Source of the DNA: Tolypothrix sp. PCC 7712
GTDB taxonomy: Bacteria > Cyanobacteriota > Cyanobacteriia > Cyanobacteriales > Nostocaceae
Assembly (NCBI RefSeq): GCF_025860405.1
Contig: NZ_CP063785.1
Coordinates: forward strand, 8,371,390-8,435,389
Length of the DNA stretch: 64,000 bases
Reading direction: 5' to 3'
The notes below the pieces were generated by a model. It made no database searches. It was not told the origin of the DNA and saw nothing but the letters and a program-made list of their open reading frames with translations. This document shows, one piece after another, positions 8,236-16,007 of this stretch. Every line of letters starts with the position of its first letter. Positions within the stretch are counted from its first letter, which is position 1. The position numbers and the translations under genes are program-made.

Positions 8236-8677
8236 AGTAACTACCTAGATTATTTTGAATAAAATAGCATTGTGCTTACTGAATTAAGTGTATCTAATAA
8301 TTATGATCGATAACATAGGAGAAATACTACTATTTTCAGGTAATAGCATAGAGCAAAATATCGTAATACTTCTGTCAGTAGAATTTACACGCTCAGTAAA
8401 TTTGGGGTAATTCACTATTACTAATATCTTTATAACTTGACTGAATGTTTAATAATATATTTATTCAAATTTTATAAAAATAGCTTCATGATCTTTCTTA
8501 GGTTACTCTGTGTCTATGTAGTTAGCCTCTAAAAGTTAAGCTTTTAGTATGTTTGTTTATTTAGCCCATAAAAAAATAGTCTCATTGAGTAAAGAGTAGA
8601 TCCAATTTTCCGTGTGAAGAATCAAAATTGAGAAGTCACCTCAAAATTTGCAATTCATCACTCTGGATATAAGACTC
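8236..8677. other. AT-rich divergent intergenic region
   Basis: The 442 bp between the AT-rich membrane ORF and nnr has no gene. It is as A/T-rich as the ORF, which suggests that the composition island extends from about 7350 to 8640. An in-frame TTG at 8648 precedes the chosen nnr start. No repeat family or recognised regulatory element was seen. Confidence 0.5.
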
Positions 8678-10240
8678 ATGACTCATCTTCAGCAGAGGGA
8701 ACAAGAAATTTCCCAATACGTAGTTACCGCAGCGCAGATGCGGGATATTGAAGAGAGGATATTTGCGGCGGGAATGCCTGTAGTAGCTTTAATGGAAAAG
8801 GTAGCGGGACTAATTTCCCGTCGCCTACTGGCGATGATTCCTCCAGGTAAATCTCGGGTGGGGGTTTTAGTCGGCCCGGGACATAATGGCGGCGATGCTT
8901 TGGTAGTAGCCAGAGAATTGCACTTTCAGGGATATGAGGTTTGGATTTACAACCCTTTTCCTAAAGTTAAGGAATTAACTTCACAGCATTTGCAATACGC
9001 CCAGAGTTTAGGGATACCCTGTTATCAAGCAATTGAACAGTTGCCAAATTGTGATTTATTAGTTGATGGCTTATTCGGCTTTGGTTTAGAAAGAAAGCTA
9101 ACTGATGCTGTAGCATCTGCTATCGATCAGTTGAATACCTGGAAGCAGCCGATTTTTAGCATTGATTTACCTTCCGGCTTACACACCGATACTGGTGAGG
9201 TGTTGGGAACAGCAATTCGCGCTACGCATACATTTTGCTTGGGTTTATGGAAGCAAGCTTTTCTACAGGATCAGGCTTTAGATTATCTTGGTAAAGCTGA
9301 GTTAATTGATTTTGATATTCCCTTAGCTGATGTGCAAGCTGTACTCCAAGATGCACCCAAAATTACCCGCATCACCACAGCCAAAGCCATCTCAAATTTA
9401 CCTATACCTCGTCCCCCAGTCACCCACAAATACAAAGAAGGGCATTTACTGTTAATTTGTGGTTCTCATCGTTACGCTGGTGGGGCAATTTTAACCGCTT
9501 TGGGTGCGCGTGCTAGTGGTGTGGGAATGCTCTCTATTGCTGTACCAGAGTATATTAAACCGATTCTGGTATCCCATTTACCAGAAGCTTTAGTTGTAGG
9601 CTGTCCAGAGACAGAGACAGGAGCGATCGCTCATTTACAATTACCAGAAAAGACCGATTTAAATTCCTTCGATGCGATCGCCTGTGGGCCTGGTTTAACT
9701 ACAGATAGTGCTCCCATTGTGCAGCAGGTAATCGCAAGCGATCGCCCCTTGTTGCTTGATGCTGATGGTTTGAATATCTTGGCGCAAATGGGAACTATCC
9801 CCACCTTACAAAAACGCCAAGCTACAACCATACTTACACCCCACGAAGGTGAATTTAAGCGATTATTTCCCGATATTCCGAATATTCATCAAGATAGAGT
9901 CAAAGCCGTGCGATCAGCAGCCATGCAAAGTGGTGCAATAGTTTTGTTAAAAGGCGCAAGAACTGCGATCGCAAATTCTCAGGGTTCAGTGTGGCTAAAT
10001 CCCGAAAGTACCCCAGCATTAGCCCGTGGTGGTAGCGGTGATGTGTTAACTGGGATACTTGGCGGACTATTGGCGCAAGCCGTAAAAAAACAAATCCCCC
10101 TAGAAGATATGGTTGCAACTGCTTCCTGGTGGCATTCCCAAGCCGGAATTTTAGCAGCCCAAGAACGTACAGAATTAGGTGTCGATGCGTTTACTTTGAC
10201 ACAGTATTTGATGAAAGCGGTTAGGGGGATTGGGGATTAG
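8678..10240 (+). CDS. nnr: Bifunctional NAD(P)H-hydrate epimerase / ADP-dependent dehydratase
   Basis: The enzyme repairs hydrated NADH and NADPH: the N-terminal domain interconverts the epimers and the C-terminal kinase-fold domain dehydrates the S form. The 520-residue protein shows both parts. The epimerase has VGPGHNGGDALVVAREL and the Asp of DLLVDGLFGFGL; the dehydratase has LLLDADGLNIL, ILTPHEGEFKRL and ARGGSGDVLTGILGGLLAQ. ATG at 8678 fits the conserved N-terminus better than TTG at 8648. The final codons (R-G-I-G-D and the TAG stop) lie inside the G-rich tandem repeat that follows, so the C-terminus has been remodelled by repeat sequence. Confidence 0.95.
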   Translation: MTHLQQREQEISQYVVTAAQMRDIEERIFAAGMPVVALMEKVAGLISRRLLAMIPPGKSRVGVLVGPGHNGGDALVVARELHFQGYEVWIYNPFPKVKELTSQHLQYAQSLGIPCYQAIEQLPNCDLLVDGLFGFGLERKLTDAVASAIDQLNTWKQPIFSIDLPSGLHTDTGEVLGTAIRATHTFCLGLWKQAFLQDQALDYLGKAELIDFDIPLADVQAVLQDAPKITRITTAKAISNLPIPRPPVTHKYKEGHLLLICGSHRYAGGAILTALGARASGVGMLSIAVPEYIKPILVSHLPEALVVGCPETETGAIAHLQLPEKTDLNSFDAIACGPGLTTDSAPIVQQVIASDRPLLLDADGLNILAQMGTIPTLQKRQATTILTPHEGEFKRLFPDIPNIHQDRVKAVRSAAMQSGAIVLLKGARTAIANSQGSVWLNPESTPALARGGSGDVLTGILGGLLAQAVKKQIPLEDMVATASWWHSQAGILAAQERTELGVDAFTLTQYLMKAVRGIGD

Positions 10241-10440
10241 GGATTGGGGATTAGGGATTGGGGATTAGGGATTAGGGATTGGGGACTGGGGATTGGGGAC
10301 TGGGAAAAGCAAGGAGGCAGGGAGCAGGGGAGAAATGATTAATGAAAAACCCCTAACACCAATTACCCATTACCAATTACCAATTACCAATTACCAATTA
10401 CCCATTACCAATTACCAATGCCCCATGCCCAATGCCCAAT
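10219..10440. repeat. STRR tract: GGGATTA/GGGATTG and CAATTAC heptamers
   Basis: Two heptanucleotide families follow one another: about ten units of GGGATTR/GGGACTG from 10219 to 10330, then CCAATTA/CCCATTA units from 10356 to 10440. Such short tandemly repeated repeats are known from Nostoc-type genomes. A 64-codon ORF across the tract is an artefact of the repeat. The rest of the gap up to 10634 has no gene. Confidence 0.85.
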
Positions 10441-10634
10441 GCCCTAATAAAAATTCAGAAATTGAGCATATTCACGATGAAGTCTAAATTCCCGGGCAAA
10501 ATTAGACGGGAATTTACATAAATTTTCTAATTATCGGTGAAGAGTAGTTATTGGCAATAACACACTTTCCTGAAACACATATCTGTCAAAAGTATTTTTT
10601 ATACTAAATCCATGAATGCCAATAGGAGTAATTT

Positions 10635-10865
10635 ATGTCCAACAATACTACTAGTCAAGTTGCCACAAACCCTGCTGTTATAGGCAATACCAGTCAAAAT
10701 TATGGAGTATTTGACATTGCTGTAGGAGTGTCAGTGATTGTTTTCCCAATTATTTTAGTTCTCAGTATTAATGCTTATAGAAAATACCGTATTGCTGCTC
10801 GACGGGAAAAAATCACCTATTTAGAGAAGGTTTGGCGTTTGAATAGCGCCAAGAAAAACGTTTGA
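10635..10865 (+). CDS. Small single-span membrane protein
   Basis: This protein of 76 residues has one clear membrane segment (FDIAVGVSVIVFPIILVLSI, residues about 26-45) followed by a basic tail with the motif YRKYRIAARREK. The start is well supported by AGGAG six bases before ATG. Its stop lies 17 bp before the next gene, so both are likely one transcript. Positive residues follow the span, which suggests a cytoplasmic C-terminus. I do not recognise a family; it could help anchor or assemble the TPR protein encoded next. Confidence 0.75.
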   Translation: MSNNTTSQVATNPAVIGNTSQNYGVFDIAVGVSVIVFPIILVLSINAYRKYRIAARREKITYLEKVWRLNSAKKNV

Positions 10866-10882
10866 GAAAGGGAATCTGGAAG

Positions 10883-12508
10883 ATGAAATATTTATTTTTA
10901 ATATGGGTGCTGATATTATCTTTATTTGCTCCAAGTAGTGCGATTGCTCTCACTCAAGAGTCATATACTTTAATATCTGGGCTGGGAACACATCACCATC
11001 CGGTATCTACCGAAAATACCCAAGCGCAACAGTTTTTTGATCAAGGTTTAAATTTAATTTACGCCTTCAACCATGATGAGGCGGCGCGTTCTTTTAAATA
11101 TGCTGCCGAACTAGATCCACATTTAGTAATGGCGTATTGGGGAATGGCGCTGGCTTTGGGGCCTAATATTAACCTGGATGTAGATAGCGATCGCGAATTA
11201 GCAGCTTATGAAGCTATACAAAAAGCTGTGGCTTTGTCTGAATATGCATCACAACAGGAACAGGGTTATATTAATGCCCTAGCTAAACGCTACTCTAATA
11301 ATCCCCATGCATATTTATATAAGCTGGCGGTAGATTACAAAAACGCGATGTCAGATTTAGTCAAGCGTTATCCCCAAGATTTGGATGCTAAAACACTATA
11401 CGCTGAAAGCTTGATGGATTTGCACCCTTGGCAACACTGGACTAAAGATGGCAAACCGTTAGAAGATACCGAAGAGATTGTAGCGGTTTTAGAATCGGTA
11501 CTGCAAAGTGACCCCAACCATCCAGGGGCGAATCACTACTATATCCATGCAGTTGAAGCGTCACTAACTCCCGAACGCGCCTTAGCAAGTGCTAACCGTT
11601 TACAAACCCTAGTACCTGCAGCCGGACACTTGGTACATATGCCATCCCACATTTATTTCCGTGTGGGAGAATATACCAAAGCCATGCAGTCAAATGCCCT
11701 AGCGATCGCTCAAGATGAAGCTTACATAGTCAAAAATCACATTGAGGGTGTTTATCCGGCAATGTACTATAGCCACAACGTGCATTTTTTGGCAGTAGCC
11801 GCAGCAATGGCTGGTAGATATCAGGATGCGGTGCAAGCCGCAAGTAAATTAGTCACAATGGCTACACCGTTTGCCGAGAAAGAACCAATGGTTGAGGGCT
11901 ACCTAGGAACTAAACTATTGATTCAAACGCGCTTTAGTGATTGGGATAATATTTTAAAAACACCTGCTCCCGATGATAAATTGGTGACAACTAAAGCACT
12001 GTGGCATTTTGCTCGCGGGATGGCGAATGCCAGTACTGGTAAACTAGAGGATGCAGAGAGCGATCGCGCTGCTTTGTTAACTGCTCAAAAAACAATGCCC
12101 GCCACTGCAACTATTGGTATGAGTCCCGCCAGTACTATTTTAGACATCGCCAGCAACCAATTAGACGCGAAAATTGCCAAAGCCAAACAAAACTATGAAT
12201 CTGCGATTAAATACTTAGAAACAGCCGTAGCCCAGGAAGATGCCCTTAACTACATGGAACCACCCGATTGGTACATTTCCACCAGAGAAGCATTAGGGGG
12301 TGCTTTATTAGCAAAGGGTGATTATGCAGCCGCCGAAAAAGTATTTGGTGCAGATTTGCAAAAATATCCTTTAAACGGGCGTTCATTATTTGGCTTACAA
12401 GCAAGTTTGCAAGCTCAAGGCCAAGAAAACGCCGCCAAACTAGTGCAAGCTCAATTTACCAAAGCTTGGCAAGATACCGATACTCAGCTATTGGTGGAGA
12501 ATTTTTAA
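10883..12508 (+). CDS. Exported tetratricopeptide-repeat protein
   Basis: This protein of 541 residues has a signal peptide (YLFLIWVLILSLFAPSSAIA). It contains several TPR-type helical pairs, for example QFFDQGLNLIYAFNHDEAAR, then MAYWGMALALGPN, and near the end ALGGALLAKGDYAAAEKVFG. A His-rich segment in the middle (NHYYIHAVEAS ... AGHLVHMPSHIYFRVG) is conserved in the related proteins I recall and might bind metal; that is inference. ATG at 10883 is preferred to the TTG at 10862, which overlaps the upstream gene. It is probably periplasmic or thylakoid-lumenal and co-expressed with the small membrane protein before it. Confidence 0.82.
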   Translation: MKYLFLIWVLILSLFAPSSAIALTQESYTLISGLGTHHHPVSTENTQAQQFFDQGLNLIYAFNHDEAARSFKYAAELDPHLVMAYWGMALALGPNINLDVDSDRELAAYEAIQKAVALSEYASQQEQGYINALAKRYSNNPHAYLYKLAVDYKNAMSDLVKRYPQDLDAKTLYAESLMDLHPWQHWTKDGKPLEDTEEIVAVLESVLQSDPNHPGANHYYIHAVEASLTPERALASANRLQTLVPAAGHLVHMPSHIYFRVGEYTKAMQSNALAIAQDEAYIVKNHIEGVYPAMYYSHNVHFLAVAAAMAGRYQDAVQAASKLVTMATPFAEKEPMVEGYLGTKLLIQTRFSDWDNILKTPAPDDKLVTTKALWHFARGMANASTGKLEDAESDRAALLTAQKTMPATATIGMSPASTILDIASNQLDAKIAKAKQNYESAIKYLETAVAQEDALNYMEPPDWYISTREALGGALLAKGDYAAAEKVFGADLQKYPLNGRSLFGLQASLQAQGQENAAKLVQAQFTKAWQDTDTQLLVENF

Positions 12509-12645
12509 TGGGGTATTGAGAATGGGGCATGGGGCATTGGGCATGGGGCATTGGGTAATGAGTAATGAGTAATGAGTAATGAGTAATGAGTAATGAGTAA
12601 TGGGTAATAGTTTTTCCCCAGTCCCCAATGCCTAACCCCTAAGCC
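12509..12645. repeat. STRR tract between two convergent genes
   Basis: GGCATTGG/GGCATGG units are followed by about seven copies of TAATGAG/TAATGGG, then the complement of GGGACTGGGGA. It fills the whole gap between the TPR gene and the DUF4058 gene, and it supplies the TAG stop of the latter (12632-12634). Confidence 0.85.
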
Positions 12646-13417
12646 CTTGTTGACGTAAAAGAGTATCCGCCCATGCAGCATCTTCTGGTTTTAAGGATGG
12701 GACTGGTTCTTGATGATAATCAATTGCTAAATGATATCTGGCACGATTGTATATACCATGTAATAAAGATTGCAAATCTAAAGTTGGTTCTGTATCTTCT
12801 GACTGTAAGGGTAATGAGAATACAGGAATTCTTTCTCTGATGCTAAAGCCGTATAATTTAGCTTGGGGACGAGTTTCACTTCTACTAACGAGAATTTGAT
12901 AATCTGTTACCGGAACTTTCCCTAAAATTGACATGGCTTTGCCACTTCTAAGCAAATCAATTTCTACTAAGTGAGAAAGGCTAGCTAAAACTTGTTTGCG
13001 TTTGGTTTCATAAGCTTTTCTACCTTCCCCTGTCCGTTTATTTTTAGGGGATAAAACTTCGATAGAAGTGACAACAAAACCTGTAGAAACTTCGCGAACT
13101 TCTAAATAACTTTCTCTACTATATTCAGGTACAGGTATCATTACCGTAATACCTTCTGCGGTCGCAGTTTGAGTAACTGTTGATGAGTATTGCTGCTGTG
13201 ATGTTTGTTGAGAAAAAACAGAAACATCAGGTATGCCCACTAATACAGAATCAGAGTCATCACTCAAATAAGTACGTTGTTCAATTGCCACTCGATATTG
13301 TGGGGGAATATTCTCCTCAATAGTATCTGCTAGGGCTGTAATCAATCGATGATGTACCTCTGCCCAAAACACAGGATTTTCTAAATAAGGATTCATTCCA
13401 GGAAATGGAGAATTCAT
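12632..13417 (-). CDS. DUF4058 family protein
   Basis: This protein of 261 residues begins MNSPFPGMNPYLENPVFWAEVHHRLI, the characteristic start of DUF4058, a family that is abundant in cyanobacteria and has no known function. The remainder is also typical (IEVLSPKNKRTGEGRKAYETKR, then HLVEIDLLRSG and YHLAIDY). Family members resemble PD-(D/E)XK-type folds in some profile searches; I cannot verify this here. The TTG at 13432 is a weaker start than ATG at 13417. The end (L-R-G-stop) runs into the neighbouring STRR. Confidence 0.9.
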   Translation of the reverse strand: MNSPFPGMNPYLENPVFWAEVHHRLITALADTIEENIPPQYRVAIEQRTYLSDDSDSVLVGIPDVSVFSQQTSQQQYSSTVTQTATAEGITVMIPVPEYSRESYLEVREVSTGFVVTSIEVLSPKNKRTGEGRKAYETKRKQVLASLSHLVEIDLLRSGKAMSILGKVPVTDYQILVSRSETRPQAKLYGFSIRERIPVFSLPLQSEDTEPTLDLQSLLHGIYNRARYHLAIDYHQEPVPSLKPEDAAWADTLLRQQGLRG

Positions 13418-13429
13418 AAGGCAATTAGT

Positions 13430-13543
13430 CAAGAGTCAAGGGTCAAAAATCAAAGGGAACAGGGAACGGGGAACAGGCATTATCTTTAATTGTGAATTGT
13501 TTTACCCCAAAGTCCCCAGTCCCTAATCCCTAATCCCTAAAAC
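13430..13543. repeat. STRR tract between DUF4058 gene and rpiA
   Basis: GTCAAGG/GAACAGG units lie next to the DUF4058 start, and CCCTAAT/CCCCAGT units lie next to rpiA. The CCCTAAT units contain the complement of the TAG stop codon of rpiA (13537-13539). Confidence 0.8.
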
Positions 13544-14247
13544 TGCCTTACTAATGGCTGACCATCTTTAACTTCGCCAACTAAGACTAAATCGACGCAA
13601 TTGACGAAAATACCATTTTCGAGAACACCAGGAATATTATTCAGTGTTTTTTCTAGGTTTACTGGGTCGTCAATGGAGTCAAAGCGTACATCTAAAACAA
13701 AGTTTCCTTGGTCGGTGATGACTGGGCCAGCTTTTTTCACGCCCATGCGGAGTTCTGGTTTACCGCCTAGTTTCTTGATGGCATCAGTTACAGGAGTAAT
13801 CGCCATAGGAATTACTTCCACTGGAACCGCAAAGCTAGAACCCAAACGGTCTACTAACTTTCCACTATCAACTACGACAATAAACTGATTTGCCAAGTAA
13901 TCTACAACTTTTTCACGGGTGTGGGCTGCGCCACCACCTTTAATTAAATTCTTCTGGGGGTCAACTTCATCCGCCCCATCAATGGCAATATCAATGTGGT
14001 CAATAGCGTCCAAAGTAGTGAGAGGAACGCCGTATTGCTTTGCTAGCACTTCTGACTGAAACGAAGTAGGAACGCCCACAATATCTTTGAGTTCACCAGA
14101 CTGAAGGCGTTCTCCCAAAAACTGAATGGTGTACGCCGTAGTTGAACCCGTACCCAACCCGACAATCGAACCTGATTTGACTAAAGCGGCTGCGGCTTTG
14201 CCAACTTCTTGCTTCATCAACTTCACGGGGTCTGCTGCTGCGGTCAT
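13537..14247 (-). CDS. rpiA: Ribose-5-phosphate isomerase A
   Basis: RpiA interconverts ribose 5-phosphate and ribulose 5-phosphate in the Calvin and pentose-phosphate pathways. All signature segments are present: GLGTGSTTAY (substrate phosphate loop), IDGADEVDP with the catalytic Asp, and KGGGAAHTREK. Length from ATG 14247 is 236 residues, normal for the family, and GGAG lies upstream of it. A second ATG at 14286 would add 13 residues (MFILDKLYGAFLG) that are not part of the usual family start. The TAG stop belongs to the adjacent tandem repeat. Confidence 0.95.
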   Translation of the reverse strand: MTAAADPVKLMKQEVGKAAAALVKSGSIVGLGTGSTTAYTIQFLGERLQSGELKDIVGVPTSFQSEVLAKQYGVPLTTLDAIDHIDIAIDGADEVDPQKNLIKGGGAAHTREKVVDYLANQFIVVVDSGKLVDRLGSSFAVPVEVIPMAITPVTDAIKKLGGKPELRMGVKKAGPVITDQGNFVLDVRFDSIDDPVNLEKTLNNIPGVLENGIFVNCVDLVLVGEVKDGQPLVRQF

Positions 14248-14317
14248 TCCCAAAAATGCTCCATATAACTTATCTAAAATGAACATAACCTAAAGTTACA
14301 TACATTTTGCGTTGGAG

Positions 14318-14400
14318 TTTTGGGGATTGGTGACTGGTGACTGGTGACTGGGGACTGGGAACTAGGGATTGGGGATTGGGGACAAAGGAGATTAGGGGAG
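14318..14400. repeat. STRR tract, GGTGACT/GGGATTG units
   Basis: Consecutive heptamers of the GGTGACT, GGGACTG and GGGATTG type follow the rpiA promoter side. A 62-codon ORF across this tract is an artefact. A copy of the GACGCGAT...GCGTC palindrome lies just downstream at 14463-14480. Confidence 0.75.
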
Positions 14401-14462
14401 AAATAATTCACAATTCAAAAGTTAAGAAATATACTTTACTTTTGAACTTTCACTCTTGTACA

Positions 14463-14480
14463 GACGCGATTCATTGCGTC
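14463..14480. repeat. Small dispersed palindrome, diverged copy
   Basis: GACGCGATTCATTGCGTC is a diverged copy of the GACGCGATNNATCGCGTC palindrome, with one mismatch in the right arm. Exact copies occur at 20830-20847, 32867-32884 and 47721-47738. Confidence 0.75.
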
Positions 14481-14538
14481 TCTCCGACTTTAACCAACAC
14501 CAAACCCCAAATCCCAAACAACTAATAAAAATATAATT

Positions 14539-15219
14539 ATGCGTCAATTTCTCAGTGCGGTTTCTTTAGTTTTTTTGCTACAAAACTTACCAGCATTTCA
14601 ACTATTACAAGTAGCACAAGCAACTTCTAGTGACTCATCTGAGGCTATTCAACAAGTAGTTGCTGCTAAATGGATGAGTAACTCTTCTGATGGCAAGTTT
14701 TATCCAGAAAGGTTCGTGAGTCGCGCAGAATTAGCTGCGATTATGGTTAAGGTTTTTCGCTTGGATAAACGCCAAGTTGCTAGCAAAGAAAATGTTCCAA
14801 CTACCGATGTACCATCCTCTCATTGGGCATTTAATGATATTCAAACAGTTTTAAAAACCGATATTATGAAAGGCTATCGGGGTAATTTGTTTTTCCCTAA
14901 TCAAAGGGTGACAAAGGCAGAAGCCTTAGCAATTTTTGCCCAAGCTTATGGTGTATTTCAGTTCCCTGAAGATACTGTCAAAGACATTCTCTCTTCTCAT
15001 CCAGATGCAGGTTCAATTCCAACTTGGGCTAGACAAGCGATCGCCACTGTAATTAGCGAAGGTTTTCTCACTACAGATGCTCAAGGTAATATTTTCCCAT
15101 TGCGTCCGATGACACGGGGGGATATGGCGGATGTCTTAAGTAAATATTTACAACGACAACAGAAACAACCAGATACTCCAGTAGTTCCCACAAGTCCAGA
15201 TAGCCCACAATTACCTTAG
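14539..15219 (+). CDS. S-layer homology (SLH) domain protein
   Basis: This exported protein of 226 residues has an N-terminal signal (FLSAVSLVFLLQNLPAFQLL) and about three SLH-like modules: residues 38-75 (KWMSNSSDGKFYPERFVSRAELAAIMVKVF), 88-130 (DVPSSHWAFNDIQTVLKTDIMKGY ... RVTKAEALAIFAQAY) and 140-205 (WARQAIATVISEGFLTTDAQG ... MTRGDMADVL). SLH domains bind cell-wall glycans or hold outer-membrane porins to peptidoglycan. The C-terminus is a short proline/threonine tail, with no porin barrel, so it is likely a stand-alone envelope protein. Confidence 0.88.
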   Translation: MRQFLSAVSLVFLLQNLPAFQLLQVAQATSSDSSEAIQQVVAAKWMSNSSDGKFYPERFVSRAELAAIMVKVFRLDKRQVASKENVPTTDVPSSHWAFNDIQTVLKTDIMKGYRGNLFFPNQRVTKAEALAIFAQAYGVFQFPEDTVKDILSSHPDAGSIPTWARQAIATVISEGFLTTDAQGNIFPLRPMTRGDMADVLSKYLQRQQKQPDTPVVPTSPDSPQLP

Positions 15220-15300
15220 TCACTGAGATTGAATCAGAATCAGGTTTTCAGGCTTAAAAGCCTTCAATGGCTCATGGATAATGTTTTGCGATCGCTTAAA

Positions 15301-15529
15301 CTTTAACCCTTAATGCTCAAGGTTTAACCCTTAATGCTCAAGGTTTAACCCTTAATGCTCAAGGTTTAAGGCTTAATGCTCAAGGTTTAAGGCTTAATGC
15401 TCAAGGTTTAAGGCTTAATGCTCAAGGTTTAAGGCTTAATGCTCAAGGTTTAAGGCTTAATGTTCAAGGTTTAAGGCTTAATGCTCAAGGTTTAAGGCTT
15501 AATGCTCAAGGTTTAAGGCTTAATGTTGT
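15301..15529. repeat. 21-bp minisatellite, about 11 units
   Basis: About eleven head-to-tail units of exactly 21 bp. The first three carry the core TTAACCCTTAA; the remaining eight carry TTAAGGCTTAA, which is a near-perfect palindrome. Two units have a C-to-T change (GTTCAA). One plus-strand frame is open through the whole array and would encode Gly-Leu-(Thr/Arg)-Leu-Asn-(Ala/Val)-Gln, but a stop (15297-15299) precedes it with no start codon. Confidence 0.92.
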
Positions 15530-15595
15530 AAGAAAACTAAAGTAGACTCAAAATGTTGGGCATCTTTAGTCATCTTGAGATGATTTTTTCTATGA

Positions 15596-15617
15596 GACTA
15601 GGAATTCATTCCTAGTC
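15596..15617. repeat. 22-bp palindrome with 2-nt loop
   Basis: GACTAGGAAT is followed by TC and then by its exact complement ATTCCTAGTC. It is probably one of the small dispersed palindromes of Nostoc-type genomes. Confidence 0.7.
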
Positions 15618-15624
15618 GGGCTAT

Positions 15625-15865
15625 GGGTTTCGCGTTAAGTTGACACAGTTTGGCAATACCCATTGGTGTCAACTTAAGCTAAAAGCGATATAGGGCGGGC
15701 GTTGTACAAATCCCTCGCGCCCTCATCCCCTAACCCCTTCTCCTGGGGGAGAAGGGGAATTAAATCTCTTGCTCCCCTCTCCCGGCGGGAGAGGGGTTGG
15801 GGGTGAGGGCTAAAACCTAGCTACAAAGCGGGTTTCGCGTTAAGTTGACACAGTTGGGCAATACC
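15625..15865. mobile_element. Direct-repeat-bounded region with inner palindromic element
   Basis: A 36-nt sequence beginning GGGTTTCGCGTTAAG occurs at 15625-15660 and again at 15830-15865 with one mismatch. The first copy includes one arm (TTAAGTTGACAC, 15635-15646) of a perfect 12-bp inverted repeat whose other arm is at 15666-15677. Between the direct repeats, GCCCTCATCCCCTAACCCC (from 15719) is mirrored by GGGGTTGGGGGTGAGGGC (to 15810), which gives a 92-bp palindromic element. No ORF is present. Confidence 0.65.
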
Positions 15866-16007
15866 GTACCCCTACAATCTGTTGGATTATTTTTCCAAAT
15901 TGGTAAATTATGCCGATTTTGTAGCCAGAAATTTTTAACAAAAAACTTCTGTTCTGAACCAACAAACTTCTACTAATTCACAAAAAATATAATACAAATG
16001 CTAGCCC

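Larger units (their letters stand above)
15220..16007. other. Repeat-dense gene-free region
   Basis: This 788-bp gap between two convergent genes holds no gene. From left to right it contains: a hairpin AGGCTTAAAAGCCT (15250-15263) after the SLH gene; a 21-bp minisatellite (15301-15529); a near-perfect 22-bp palindrome (15596-15617); two copies of a 36-bp direct repeat (15625-15660 and 15830-15865); and a palindromic element between these copies. Confidence 0.85.

Noticed and set aside
10293..10487. 64-codon ORF
   Set aside because: It consists of heptamer repeat translation (repeated I-T-N-Y-Q-L-P) and has no RBS or protein-like composition.
15301..15529. Possible CRISPR array
   Set aside because: Units are directly joined with a 21-bp period and no variable spacers, so it is a tandem repeat, not a CRISPR array.
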